A stretch of DNA of 64,000 nt from Paractinoplanes bogorensis (GCF_018829635.1 NZ_JAHKKG010000006.1:434001-498000), one strand, 5' to 3'. Positions 32,238-42,972 are shown, numbered from the stretch's first letter. Numbers and translations: made by a program. Notes: generated by a model not told the origin, from the letters alone.

Positions 32238-32891
32238 GCCGGGGCTGACCAGGCCGGTCTCGTAGGCGACGACCACGGCCTGCACGCGGTCGCGCAGGTC
32301 GAGCTTGCTCAGGATGCGGGCCACGTGGGTCTTCACGGTCGCCTCGGACAGGTGCAGTGCGGCCGCGAGCTCGGCGTTGCTCCGGCCCCGGGCGAGCAGG
32401 CGCAGCACTTCGGTCTCGCGCGGAGTCAGCGTGGCCAGGTCGCGGTGCAGTGCCGCCGTCGGCGGGGCGGGGTGGACGAACCGTTCGACCAGCCGGCGGG
32501 TGATCGTGGGCGCCAGCAGCGCGTCGCCGTCGCAGACCGTGGTCACGGCGGCGATGAGGCGTTCCGGCGACACGTCCTTGAGCAGGAAGCCGCTGGCCCC
32601 GGCGGCGAGCGCGGCATAGACGTACTGGTCGACGTCGAACGTGGTCAGGATGATGATCCGGGGCTCGCCGGGCGCCCCGGTGAGGATGCGCCGGGTCGCC
32701 TCGAGGCCGTCGAGTTCGGGCATGCGGACGTCCATCAGCACCACGTCGGGCCGGGTGCGCCGGACGGCCTCGATGGCCTCCTCGCCGTTCGCGGCCTCGG
32801 CCACCACCTCGACGCCGCCGGCCGTGAGGATCATGCGGAAGCCCGTGCGGACCAGCGCCTGATCGTCCACGACGACCACCCGTACGCTCAC
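32193..32891 (-). CDS. NarL/LuxR-type response regulator
   Basis: 232 aa. Receiver with VVVVDDQALVRTGF, phospho-acceptor in VVLMDVRMPELDG (about 54), T in ILTTFDVDQYVY, K in GFLLKDVSPERL. LuxR helix-turn-helix at about 153-213 (LTPRETEVLRLLARGRSNAE, ATVKTHVARILSKLDL). The GTG start overlaps the kinase stop (GTGA). The C-terminal 15 residues after VAYETGLV are extra and lie in the part overlapping the convergent small gene. Partner: kinase at 32888. Confidence 0.94.
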   Translation of the reverse strand: MSVRVVVVDDQALVRTGFRMILTAGGVEVVAEAANGEEAIEAVRRTRPDVVLMDVRMPELDGLEATRRILTGAPGEPRIIILTTFDVDQYVYAALAAGASGFLLKDVSPERLIAAVTTVCDGDALLAPTITRRLVERFVHPAPPTAALHRDLATLTPRETEVLRLLARGRSNAELAAALHLSEATVKTHVARILSKLDLRDRVQAVVVAYETGLVSPGSDGDVEPRSGNRSR

Positions 32892-34129
32892 TCCACCTCC
32901 AGCGGGATCAGGGCGTCGACCTGGAAGCCGCCCTCGCGCCGGGACGCCGCGAACAGCGTGCCGCCGTAGAGGGCGACCCGGTGCTGCAGGCCGACGAGCC
33001 CGCGCCCGCCGACCGGCCCGTCGCCGGCGGGCAGCTCGCCCGAGGTGTTGGACACCCCGACGTGCAGCTCTGCGGAACGGTATTCGACCAGCACGTCGGC
33101 GTCGGCCCCGGGAGCGTGCCGCACCATGTTGGTCAGCGCCTCCTGCACCACCCGGTAGGCGGTGAGCCCGATGCCGGGGCTGACCGGGCGCTCCTCGCCA
33201 CGTACGGCGAAATGAACCGGAACGCCGGCGTCGCGCACCCGGGCGATCAGCGCCGGCAGGGCCTCGATGCCGGGCTGGGGATCGGCCGGCCCGTCGGGCT
33301 CCGGCTCGGCCAGCAGGCCCATCACGTGTCGCAGCTCGGACAGCGCCCGGCGGCCGGCCGACTCGACGTTGAGCAACGTGTCGCGGGCCAGTTCGGGCTG
33401 ACCGGCGAGCACCGAGCGGGCGGCACCGGTCTGGATCACCATCACGGTCACGTGGTGGGTCACGACGTCGTGCAGCTCACGGGCGATGCGGGCGCGCTCC
33501 TCGGTGACCGCCTCACGCAGGGCCGCTTCCCGCGTACGCTCCTCCTCCGCCGCCCGCAGCCGGTCCTCGCCGGTCCGTCGTTTCCACACGTGGTAACCGC
33601 CCGCCGCCGCGGTCAGCGGGGCCAGCACCACGAACGGCAGGTAGGCCGGGGGCACCTGGATCACGATCAGCGCGAGCGGGACCCCGACGGCGACACTGAC
33701 CAGGGCCGGCCACCGGTAGGGGCTGTGCGCGGCCGCGCTGTAGACCGCGATGAGCGAGGCGATCACGACACACGGATAGAGGTTGGGCTGCCGGTCGCCG
33801 TTGGTCACCAGCACCAGGACCGAGGCGAGCATCGTCGCCCACAGCACCGCCAGCGGATAGCGGCGGCGCAGCACCAGCGGCGCGCACAGCACGAAGACCA
33901 GCAGCAGCGCCCCGAGCGCGCTGCCCGGCCGGGCCACCGCCTCGGCCACCGGGGGCGGCGGGACGTCGGTGGTGAACGGCGGGGGGAGTGGCCGGGCGTT
34001 TTCCCAGGCGGCGTCGTCGGTGGCGGCCTGGAAGCAGATGAGCCCCAGCACGGCCGCGAGCGCGCCGTCGAGCAGCAGCGCCCGCCAGCCCGGCCGCGGC
34101 AGTGGTCCGGTGACCTCCATCGGCTTCAT
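32888..34129 (-). CDS. NarL-type sensor histidine kinase
   Basis: 413 aa. About four to six membrane helices within residues 15-165, phospho-His in RARIARELHDVVTHHVTVMV (about 219), N-box QEALTNMVRHAPGA, and G-box GGRGLVGLQHRVALYGG. Divergent from an ABC exporter with an FtsX-like permease; in actinobacteria such a layout usually means that the system controls the transporter. CAGAAT lies 6 nt before the start at 34129 and no Shine-Dalgarno is visible; ATG 34120 is an alternative. Confidence 0.93.
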   Translation of the reverse strand: MKPMEVTGPLPRPGWRALLLDGALAAVLGLICFQAATDDAAWENARPLPPPFTTDVPPPPVAEAVARPGSALGALLLVFVLCAPLVLRRRYPLAVLWATMLASVLVLVTNGDRQPNLYPCVVIASLIAVYSAAAHSPYRWPALVSVAVGVPLALIVIQVPPAYLPFVVLAPLTAAAGGYHVWKRRTGEDRLRAAEEERTREAALREAVTEERARIARELHDVVTHHVTVMVIQTGAARSVLAGQPELARDTLLNVESAGRRALSELRHVMGLLAEPEPDGPADPQPGIEALPALIARVRDAGVPVHFAVRGEERPVSPGIGLTAYRVVQEALTNMVRHAPGADADVLVEYRSAELHVGVSNTSGELPAGDGPVGGRGLVGLQHRVALYGGTLFAASRREGGFQVDALIPLEVE

Positions 34130-34268
34130 CGGCCCATTCTGGCCGCCCGCCGCCGCCGCGGCATCGGTCGTGATGGCTACATCGCAAGGATGACGCCCGG
34201 CGACTGTCCACCGACGACGGTAGGCCGGATGCCTCCTGCGGCCGACGCGCGAGACCCCCGCCAGCTCC

Positions 34269-34274
34269 TAGCGT
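34269..34274 (+). promoter_or_regulatory. Candidate -10 of the ABC/FtsX operon
   Basis: TAGCGT about 31 nt before the ATG at 34306, giving a short leader that contains the GAGGGGG Shine-Dalgarno. No clear -35. Confidence 0.35.
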
Positions 34275-34305
34275 CACAGCCGTCATCGACAACGAGGGGG
34301 CAGCC

Positions 34306-34974
34306 ATGAACGATCCGGTGATCGACCTGCGCGGGGTGACCCGCCGCTACGACGACGGCCCGCCCGCGCTGCACGACGTTTCGCTGGCGGTGAAGCCGGG
34401 GGAGTGCGTGGCCGTGCTCGGCCCGTCCGGCAGCGGCAAGTCGACGCTGCTCAACCTGATCGCCGGCCTCGACCGGCCCGACGAGGGCACGGTCACGGTG
34501 GCCGGCACGCGGGTGGAGACGCTGGGCGAGGCGGCCTCGGCGCGGTTCCGGCGGGCGTACGTGGGACTGGTCTTCCAGTTCTTCAACCTGCTCGACGATC
34601 TCACCGTGCTCGACAACGTGCTGCTGCCCGCTCACCTGGCCGGTGCCGCCCGTCGCGAGTCGCGCGAGCACGCGACCGGCCTGCTCGCCACGCTCGGCAT
34701 CGGCCGGCACGCGGACGCCTATCCGGGCCGGCTCTCCGGCGGCGAGAAGCAGCGCGTCGCCGTGGCCCGCGCGCTGGTCAACCGGCCGGCCCTGCTGCTG
34801 GCCGACGAGCCGACCGGGGCTCTCGACACGGCCTCCGGCGAGGACGTGCGTGACCTGCTCAACGACCTGCGCGACGGCGGCCAGACGATCGTGCTGGTGA
34901 CGCACGACCTGCGGCTGGCCGAGGCGTGCGCCACCCGCACGGTCGGCATGCGCGACGGGCGGGTGGAGTCGTGA
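34306..34974 (+). CDS. ABC transporter ATP-binding protein (MacB/LolD type)
   Basis: 222 aa. Walker A GPSGSGKST (about 39-47), Q-loop FQFFNLL, signature LSGGEKQRVAVARAL (about 144), Walker B LLLADEPTGALD (about 163) and H-loop VTHD. The ALDT-x-SGE form is that of ATPases serving FtsX/MacB-like permeases. GAGGGGG Shine-Dalgarno. The stop overlaps the permease start (GTGA). Divergent from a NarL-type two-component system that probably regulates it. Substrate may be a lipophilic compound or antimicrobial peptide; this is inference. Confidence 0.95.
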   Translation: MNDPVIDLRGVTRRYDDGPPALHDVSLAVKPGECVAVLGPSGSGKSTLLNLIAGLDRPDEGTVTVAGTRVETLGEAASARFRRAYVGLVFQFFNLLDDLTVLDNVLLPAHLAGAARRESREHATGLLATLGIGRHADAYPGRLSGGEKQRVAVARALVNRPALLLADEPTGALDTASGEDVRDLLNDLRDGGQTIVLVTHDLRLAEACATRTVGMRDGRVES

Positions 34975-37160
34975 GCATCGGACGGCGGCGCCGGCTCCAC
35001 AGCCTGGTGATCGGGCTGGTCACCGCGGCCGCCGTGACCGCGGCCGTGCTCGGTGCCGGGCTGCTGGTCGCCTCCCGGTCGCCGTTCGACACCGCGTTCG
35101 CCGCTCAGCGGGGCGCGCATCTCACAGTGCAGACGACCACGCCCGGCACGGGCCGCGAGGTGGCCGGCGCGGTGGCGACCTCCGGCCCGTACGGGACCAG
35201 GGTTGTCGGTTTCGAAGGCCCACCCGGACTGCCGGGGCCGTCGATGACCGTCGTCGCCCGGTCGGATCCCGGCGGCGCGGTCGACCGGGTGGAGCTGACC
35301 GCCGGGCGGTGGGCGACCGGACCGGGCGAGCTCGTGATGGGCCGGGGCGTCTTCCTGGTGCCGCTCGGCGAGAAGCTGACCACCCACGACGGCGTGGTGC
35401 TGACCGTGGTCGGCCTGGCCCGGTCGGTCAGCGCCACGGCCAACGCGTGGGTGGCGCCCGCCGCCCTCGACGCGCTGGGCGGCCCCGACGGCTACCAGAC
35501 GCTCTACCGGTTCGCCGCCGCGAGCACCCCGGCCGAGGTCGAGGCCGACCGGGCCGCGGTGGCCGCGAGCCTGCCGCCCGGCGCCGTCACCGGTGTCCGC
35601 TCCTGGCTCGACGTGCGGCAGGACGCGGTCGAGGAGGCGGCGGTCTTCGTGCCCTTCCTGGTCGCGTTCGCGCTGCTCGGCATCCTCATGGCGGTGCTGG
35701 TGGTGGGCACCGTGGTGGCCGGCACGGTCGGCGCGGCGACCCGGCGCATCGGCATCCTCAAGGCGCTCGGTTGCACCCCGGCCGGTGTCGTCCGCGCCTA
35801 CATCGCCCAGGCGCTGGTGCCCGGTGCCGTCGGAGCGCTCGCCGGGGCCGTCGCGGGCAACCTGATCGCGCTGCCGGTGCTGGCCCAGACCGAGGAGATC
35901 TACGGCTCGGCCGGCGCGGCGATCGCCTGGTGGGTCACGCTGCTGGCGGCCGGCGGGGTGCTGGCCGTGGTGGCGGTGACCGCGTGGGCGGCCGCGCTGC
36001 GGGCCGGGCGCCTGCGGGTCGTCGACGCCCTGGCCGTCGGCCGCGTGACCGGTCCGGCGACCGGGCGGTGGGCGGCGCGGCTCGCGGCCCGGCTGCCGGT
36101 GTCCCGGCCGATCGGGCTCGGGCTGGCCCGCCCGTTCGCGCGGCCGGTCCGCACGGCGGCGATCCTGCTGGCGGTGGCCACCGGGGCGGCCGCGGCCACG
36201 TTCGCGACCGGGCTCGGCTCGTCGCTCGTGCGGATCCAGAGCGCCGTGCAGCAGGACGACGCCGACGTGCTGGTGATGGGCGAGGCCGCGGGGGCCGCGA
36301 TCGCGGCACAGCCGGGCACGCGGGCGTCGTACGGGATGGCGCAGGCACCCGCCATGCTGGCTGGGCTCAACGACCCGGTGGGCCTGAGCGTGTTCAGCGG
36401 CGATCCGGCGTGGGACGGCTTCGTGATGGCGTCCGGCCGGTGGTTCTCGGCACCCGGCGAGGCCGTCGCGAGCGCACCCCTGCTGGCGGCCGCGGGGGCC
36501 CGGGTCGGCGACACGGTGACGCTCCAGGTCGAGGGGCGGCCGGTGCGCCTGCGCGTGGTCGGGGAGGTCTTCGAGACCCATCCCTCGGTGCTCACCGACG
36601 TCGCCACCGTGCCCGGGCTGCCGCCGATGGAGTTCCATGTGGCGCTGACCGACGGCACGAACGCGAGTGCCTACGCGTCGGCGCTGAGCAGCCAGGGATT
36701 CGAGGCGCACCCGGCCGGCGCCGAGATCGACCCGCTGCTCGCGGTCGTGCAGGGCCTGACCGCCACACTGACGCTGCTGCTGCTCGCGGTGGCCGCGCTG
36801 GGCGTGCTCAACATGCTCGTGCTCGACCTGCGCGACCGGGTGCACGACCTGGGCGTGCACAAGGCGCTGGGGATGACTCCGCGGCAGACGATCGCCATGG
36901 TGGTCGCCTCGGTGGCCGGGGTCGGGCTGCTCGGCGGCCTGATCGGGGTGCCCGCCGGCATCGCGGTGCAACGCATGGTGGTGCCCGCGATGGCGGCCAG
37001 TGCCGGTCTGCGGTTGCCGGGCAGCCTGCTCGACGTCTACGGGCCGGTGCTGCTCGGCGCGCTGGCCTTGGGCGGGCCGCTGATCGCGCTGGCCGGCGCG
37101 CTGCTCCCGGCCGGGTGGGCGGCTCGCACCCGCACGGCGGTCGCCTTGCGTACCGAGTGA
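34971..37160 (+). CDS. FtsX-like ABC transporter permease
   Basis: 729 aa with duplicated architecture: an N-terminal helix (about 10-32), an extracytoplasmic domain, three helices (about 225-340), a fourth/fifth helix pair (about 390-420), a second extracytoplasmic domain, and three final helices (about 595-720). FtsX segments are visible: ATRRIGILKALGCTPAGVVR and RVHDLGVHKALGMTPRQTI. The protein does not transport by itself and depends on the ATPase encoded upstream. A hairpin follows the stop at 37168. Confidence 0.93.
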   Translation: MSIGRRRRLHSLVIGLVTAAAVTAAVLGAGLLVASRSPFDTAFAAQRGAHLTVQTTTPGTGREVAGAVATSGPYGTRVVGFEGPPGLPGPSMTVVARSDPGGAVDRVELTAGRWATGPGELVMGRGVFLVPLGEKLTTHDGVVLTVVGLARSVSATANAWVAPAALDALGGPDGYQTLYRFAAASTPAEVEADRAAVAASLPPGAVTGVRSWLDVRQDAVEEAAVFVPFLVAFALLGILMAVLVVGTVVAGTVGAATRRIGILKALGCTPAGVVRAYIAQALVPGAVGALAGAVAGNLIALPVLAQTEEIYGSAGAAIAWWVTLLAAGGVLAVVAVTAWAAALRAGRLRVVDALAVGRVTGPATGRWAARLAARLPVSRPIGLGLARPFARPVRTAAILLAVATGAAAATFATGLGSSLVRIQSAVQQDDADVLVMGEAAGAAIAAQPGTRASYGMAQAPAMLAGLNDPVGLSVFSGDPAWDGFVMASGRWFSAPGEAVASAPLLAAAGARVGDTVTLQVEGRPVRLRVVGEVFETHPSVLTDVATVPGLPPMEFHVALTDGTNASAYASALSSQGFEAHPAGAEIDPLLAVVQGLTATLTLLLLAVAALGVLNMLVLDLRDRVHDLGVHKALGMTPRQTIAMVVASVAGVGLLGGLIGVPAGIAVQRMVVPAMAASAGLRLPGSLLDVYGPVLLGALALGGPLIALAGALLPAGWAARTRTAVALRTE

Positions 37161-37167
37161 CCCGGGT

Positions 37168-37190
37168 GGGCGGCCCCGAAGGGGTCGCCC
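37168..37190 (+). terminator. Terminator hairpin of the ABC/FtsX operon
   Basis: GGGCGGCCCC (37168-37177), loop GAA, GGGGTCGCCC (37181-37190): 10-bp stem with one G-T pair, 8 nt after the stop. Confidence 0.7.
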
Positions 37191-37205
37191 GTCCGGGCGG
37201 GGAAA

Positions 37206-37246
37206 GTGACCGTTGCGGGGATCCACCAAAGTCGATCAACGGTCAC
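37206..37246. promoter_or_regulatory. 10-bp inverted repeat upstream of the Ser/Thr kinase
   Basis: GTGACCGTTG (37206-37215) and its perfect complement CAACGGTCAC (37237-37246), centre-to-centre 31 bp, just upstream of the kinase gene. It could be a two-half-site operator. Confidence 0.4.
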
Positions 37247-37301
37247 AATGAGCGGCGCGGCGGAGGCAGGCATCCGCCCCCGACGGGTGGAGACTCTGGC
37301 G

Positions 37302-38996
<1,695 letters not shown>

Positions 38997-39008
38997 GAGA
39001 GTGCCGTC

Positions 39009-39761
39009 GTGACCAGGCCCGAGGAGTCCGGCTACGACCGGGACATGACGCCGCCCGCCGACCCGTGGGCCACCATCAACCGGCCCGCCCCGACGGTCTA
39101 CTTCGGCGACGGCGACCCGGGTGCGACCGTACGGATGCCCGCCCCGAACCCGACAGCACCACTGGGCTCCGCCAACCCGACTGTGCATCTGGGCGCGCCG
39201 CACCCGACCGCGCCGCAGCCAGCCACGCCATACCAAACCGCGCCGCACCAGAGCGGCTATCAGGCGGCGCCGGCCCAAGGCGAGGTGCGCTTCGGGCCCG
39301 GCGTGCCGGCGCCCGTGGCCGCCCCCGCGTGGCCGGCGGCGAAGAAGTCACGCCCGCTCTGGCGCCGCCTGGTCTCGGTGCTCTCCGGCCTGATCACCCT
39401 GGCCCTGGTCGCGGTGGTCGGGCTCTACCTCTGGCAGCGTCTCAGCCCCCTCGAGGTGCAGGCCGTCACGGTCGCCGTGCCCAAGCCGGCCGGCACCGCC
39501 TGCGACGTCACGGTCGACGTGGTCGCCACGGTCACCACCAACGGCAAGGCCGGCACCATCCGCTACCAGTGGCTGCGCTCGGACGCGGCCCCGGGCGCCA
39601 TCCTCGCCGAGCAGGTCGGCACCGACCAGCGCACCGCCACCCTCACCCTGAGATGGACGTTCAGCGGGGTCGGCACGACCGGCGAGACCGCCACCGTCAA
39701 CATCGTCGAACCGTCACCGATGCAGGCCACGACCCGGGTCGCCTACAACTGCGGCGGCTGA
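39009..39761 (+). CDS. Membrane protein with repeated Thr-Val motifs, kinase neighbour
   Basis: 250 aa. A disordered cytoplasmic N-terminus (about 1-110) contains the recurring motif APTVYFG, GATVRMP, NPTVHLG, spaced about 14-19 residues apart. One membrane helix follows at about 120-142, then an extracellular beta-rich domain of about 105 residues with two cysteines. The Thr-Val-x-hydrophobic repeats on the cytoplasmic side look like phosphorylation sites for the adjacent kinase. AGGAGA Shine-Dalgarno overlaps the kinase stop, so the genes are co-translated. Function unknown. Confidence 0.82.
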   Translation: MTRPEESGYDRDMTPPADPWATINRPAPTVYFGDGDPGATVRMPAPNPTAPLGSANPTVHLGAPHPTAPQPATPYQTAPHQSGYQAAPAQGEVRFGPGVPAPVAAPAWPAAKKSRPLWRRLVSVLSGLITLALVAVVGLYLWQRLSPLEVQAVTVAVPKPAGTACDVTVDVVATVTTNGKAGTIRYQWLRSDAAPGAILAEQVGTDQRTATLTLRWTFSGVGTTGETATVNIVEPSPMQATTRVAYNCGG

Positions 39762-39762
39762 G

Positions 39763-39776
39763 CGGAGAATTCTCCG
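39763..39776. promoter_or_regulatory. Palindromic operator 1 of the epimerase gene
   Basis: Perfect 14-bp palindrome CGGAGAATTCTCCG. Its centre is exactly 30 bp from that of a second palindrome. It lies upstream of the -35 element. Confidence 0.65.
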
Positions 39777-39783
39777 TTTCCCG

Positions 39784-39813
39784 TTGACCAAGTGGAGAGC
39801 TCTCCGTTACCGT
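39784..39813 (+). promoter_or_regulatory. Sigma-A-like promoter with operator 2 in the spacer
   Basis: TTGACC (39784-39789) and TACCGT (39808-39813) are separated by 18 bp. The 12-bp palindrome GGAGAGCTCTCC (39794-39805) fills the spacer, so a bound repressor would directly block RNA polymerase. Confidence 0.65.
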
Positions 39814-39841
39814 GGAGGTCACACGAGACGGAGGGATGGTC

Positions 39842-40852
39842 ATGGCTGAGGTTCTGGTGACCGGCGGGTCGGGCTACATCGGCAGCTGGTGCACGCTGGC
39901 CCTGCTCAGTGCGGGCTTCTCGGTGCGCACGACCGTGCGTGACCTCGAGCGCGAGCCGCAGGTGCGCGAGATGCTGCGGCGGGGTGGCGCCGATCCGGGT
40001 GCGAGCCTGCGCGTGATGCGGGCCGATCTGGGCGCCGACGAGGGCTGGGCCGAGGCCGCGGCCGGCTGCGACGCCGTGCTGCACGTCGCCTCGCCCACGC
40101 TGACCCAGGTGCCGCGCACCGACGACGAGATGGTGCGCCCGGCGATCGACGGCACGCTGCGGGTGCTCCGGGCGGCCCGCGACGGAGGCGTACGGCGGGT
40201 GGTCATGACGTCGGCGATCGGGGCCATCGCGTACGGGCATCCGCCGCGCGACACCCCGTTCACCGAGCGGGACTGGACGAACGTGGACGCCGGCATCGCG
40301 CCGTACCAGAAGTCGAAGACACTGGCCGAGCGGGCCGCCTGGGACTTCGTGGCCGGCGAGCCGCTCGAACTGGCCACGGTCAACCCGACCGGCGTGCTCG
40401 GCCCGGTTCTCGGCCCCGACTACTCGCCCTCGCTCGGCTCGATCGCGCGCATGCTCGACGGGGAGATGCCGGCGCTGCTCAAGTTCGCCACCGGTTACGT
40501 CGACGTCCGTGACGTGGCGTCGCTGCACCTGCTGGCGATGACCGAGCCGGCCGCGGCGGGCGAGCGGTTCATCGCCACGGCCGGTCACAGCCTGTGGCTG
40601 CGGGACGTGGCCGCCATCCTGCGCGAGCGCCTCGGCGAGCGGGCCGCCAAGGTGCCGACGCGCGAGATGCCGTTGTGGGTCGCGCGGGGCCTGGCCCGGG
40701 TCAACCCGCAGATGCGCTCGTTGCGGGCGTTGCTGGGCCGCGACCTCGACGCGACGTCGGCCAAGGCGGAGCGGCTGCTCGGCTGGAAGGCCCGCCCGAT
40801 CGAGGACACCATCACCGAGACGGCAGAAAGTCTGCTCGCGTTGAAGAAGTGA
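39842..40852 (+). CDS. NAD-dependent epimerase/dehydratase (extended SDR)
   Basis: 336 aa. Nucleotide-binding VLVTGGSGYIGS (about 4-15), NAD-contact region VLHVASPT, and a DFR-like active site with MTSAIGAIAYG and YQKSKTLAE (Y-x-x-x-K, about 156-160). Such enzymes reduce aldehydes or ketones or act on sugar nucleotides. The start at 39842 has GGAGGG 6 nt upstream; upstream in-frame ATGs overlap this site. Control by two palindromes of GGAGA-TCTCC type is clear, but no TetR or MarR gene is adjacent. Confidence 0.92.
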   Translation: MAEVLVTGGSGYIGSWCTLALLSAGFSVRTTVRDLEREPQVREMLRRGGADPGASLRVMRADLGADEGWAEAAAGCDAVLHVASPTLTQVPRTDDEMVRPAIDGTLRVLRAARDGGVRRVVMTSAIGAIAYGHPPRDTPFTERDWTNVDAGIAPYQKSKTLAERAAWDFVAGEPLELATVNPTGVLGPVLGPDYSPSLGSIARMLDGEMPALLKFATGYVDVRDVASLHLLAMTEPAAAGERFIATAGHSLWLRDVAAILRERLGERAAKVPTREMPLWVARGLARVNPQMRSLRALLGRDLDATSAKAERLLGWKARPIEDTITETAESLLALKK

Positions 40853-40921
40853 TTGTCGGATCGGGCGGCTCCCGTTCGTAGGGAGGGTAAGAGCAGGAAC
40901 CGACCCGAGAAAGGTACCGAC

Positions 40922-41509
40922 ATGACCGCCACGTACACCTGGGACGTCTTCTCCACGCTGGACGGCTACGGCTCCTACGACGAGCCCGGCGACTGGGGCG
41001 GCTACTGGAGCAAGCAGGGTCCCGAGCTGCTCGCGTATCGGGCCGCCCTCTTCGACACCCCGCAGCGGATGGTCTACGGGGCCACCTCCTTCCGTGAGAT
41101 GGCCGAGATCATGACGTCCGGCCTCGACCCCAATTCCCTCGACGAGTGGAACGTGCGGACGATGAACTCGCCGGCCACGGTGATCTCGTCGACGCTGAAG
41201 GACACCCGGGGCTGGCCCGACGCGACCATCGCGGGCGGGGACGCGGCCGACATCGTCCGGCGGCTCAAGGCGGAGTCCGACGTCCCGATCCGCTCGCAGG
41301 CCAGCCTGTCGCTGAACTGGTCGCTGATGGCGGCCGGCCTGGTCGACCGGATCGAGGTGACCATCTTCCCGGTCGTCTCGGGCAAGACCGGGGTGAGCCC
41401 GATCCTCGGCGGCGCCGGGGACTACGACCTCGAGCTGCTCGACAGCCGGACCTTCGACGGACGCTCCCAGTTGCTGGTCTACCGCCCGGCCGCGCGAACC
41501 TGGGGCTGA
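40922..41509 (+). CDS. Dihydrofolate-reductase-family protein (RibD C-terminal type)
   Basis: 195 aa. Begins MTATYTWDVFSTLDGYGSYD and contains WNVRTMNSPATVISSTL and EVTIFPVVSGKTGVSPI, features of the actinobacterial DHFR-like group (PF01872), reductases of unknown substrate. The Rossmann-like GG-D motif appears as TIAGGDAADIVRRLK. GAGAAAGG is upstream of the ATG. It follows the epimerase by 69 nt and may be in the same transcript. The 3' end overlaps the convergent MFS gene by 31 nt. Confidence 0.9.
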   Translation: MTATYTWDVFSTLDGYGSYDEPGDWGGYWSKQGPELLAYRAALFDTPQRMVYGATSFREMAEIMTSGLDPNSLDEWNVRTMNSPATVISSTLKDTRGWPDATIAGGDAADIVRRLKAESDVPIRSQASLSLNWSLMAAGLVDRIEVTIFPVVSGKTGVSPILGGAGDYDLELLDSRTFDGRSQLLVYRPAARTWG

Positions 41510-42972
41510 CGCATCGCGCCCGTGACGGCGTACAGGAAAAGAATGGTCATGACGACGACCCCCGCCCACATGGCCTGCTGCCAGCCCTCGACGAAGGCCT
41601 CCCGGGCGGCTTGGATCAGGGCGGGGTCGCCGGCGGCGTTGGCGATGTTCTCGCGGACGCCGGACGGAGCGCCGGGCAGCCGGGAATCGACGGCGGCGCG
41701 GTAACCGGCGGACAGGATCGCCCCCAGCAGCGCGACGCCCAGGGCCGTGCCGAACTCGCGGGTGACGTCGTTGAGCGCGGACGCCACGCCCTGGCGTTCG
41801 CGCGGCAGCGAAGCCGTGATCGCCTCGGTGGACGGGGTCATCGACAGGCCCATGCCCAGACCCATGGCGAGCATGCCGGGCAGCACCGACAGGTAGCCGC
41901 CGCCGACCGACACGAACAGGGCCATGAGGGCCAGGCCGGCGGCGCCGAGCGCGATCCCGATCGCCGCCGTGAAGCGGGTGCCGAGCCGGGGCGCCAGCGT
42001 GGAGGCGGCCATCATGAGCAGGGCCATCGGCAGCATCGCGACCGTGGAACGCAGACCCGACCAGCCGAGCACGGCCTGGAAGTAGGGGAACAGCACCACG
42101 AAGATGCCGGCCTGCACGCCGAACACCGTCAGCAGGGTGACCGAGCCGCTCGAGAGGCCCCGCTTCCGGAACAGTCGCACGTCGAGCAGCGGGGCCGGGT
42201 GGCGCAGTTCCCAGACCACGAAGACGGCGGCGGCGAGGACACCCACGACCAGGCTCACCAGGGTCTCGAGGGAGCTCCAGCCCCGTACGGGACCCTCGTG
42301 CAGCACGAAGATGAGCGCCACCACGGCCACCGCCGACGCCAGCGAGCCGACGATGTCGAAGCCGTGCCCGCTGTGCTCGCGCGAGTTCGGCACCGCCCGT
42401 ACGGCCAGAAACGCCCCTGCGACGACCAGAGCGATCGGCAGCACGAACAACCAGCGCCAGCTCGCCACGTCGACCAGCAGCGCCGACAGGTACATGCCGA
42501 GCAGGCCGCCACCGCCCGCCACACCGGTCCAGACACCGATGGCGCGGGCGCGTTCCCCCTCCGGGAAGGTCGACGTGATCACGGCGAGCGTGACCGGCAT
42601 GATCATCGCCGCCCCGATGCCGCTGAGCAGCCGCGCCGCCAGCATGACCTCGGTCGACGGGGCGAGCGCGGCCGCCGCGTTGGCCACGCCGAAGACGACC
42701 AGGCCGGCCAGCAGCACCGGCTTGCGGCCCCAGCGGTCCCCGGCCGCGCCGAGCGGCAGCAGCAGGGCGGCCAGCGTGAGGGCGTACACGTTGATGATCC
42801 ACAGGACGGTGCTCTGCGAGGCGCCGAACGCGACGGCGATCTGCTGCTGGGCGACGTTGAGACCGGAGACGGACGCGATGACCGCCATGAGCGCGACGCA
42901 GACGGCGACCAGGATCGCGCGGCGCCGGGCCGGGTCGTCGATCGTCCGCGGTTCGAGGGAGGAGAGTGACAT
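41479..42972 (-). CDS. MFS transporter, DHA2 (14-TM drug:H+ antiporter) family
   Basis: 497 aa with about 14 membrane helices. Motif A is GDRWGRKPVLLAG after helix 2 (about 80), and motif C GVAGGGGLLGMYLSALLV in helix 5 (about 150-167). DHA2 exporters expel drugs, dyes or self-made compounds with proton exchange. No regulator is adjacent except the two-component system 480 nt away. The start is at 42972. It overlaps the DHFR-family gene by 31 nt at the 3' end. Confidence 0.93.
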   Translation of the reverse strand: MSLSSLEPRTIDDPARRRAILVAVCVALMAVIASVSGLNVAQQQIAVAFGASQSTVLWIINVYALTLAALLLPLGAAGDRWGRKPVLLAGLVVFGVANAAAALAPSTEVMLAARLLSGIGAAMIMPVTLAVITSTFPEGERARAIGVWTGVAGGGGLLGMYLSALLVDVASWRWLFVLPIALVVAGAFLAVRAVPNSREHSGHGFDIVGSLASAVAVVALIFVLHEGPVRGWSSLETLVSLVVGVLAAAVFVVWELRHPAPLLDVRLFRKRGLSSGSVTLLTVFGVQAGIFVVLFPYFQAVLGWSGLRSTVAMLPMALLMMAASTLAPRLGTRFTAAIGIALGAAGLALMALFVSVGGGYLSVLPGMLAMGLGMGLSMTPSTEAITASLPRERQGVASALNDVTREFGTALGVALLGAILSAGYRAAVDSRLPGAPSGVRENIANAAGDPALIQAAREAFVEGWQQAMWAGVVVMTILFLYAVTGAMRQPQVRAAGR

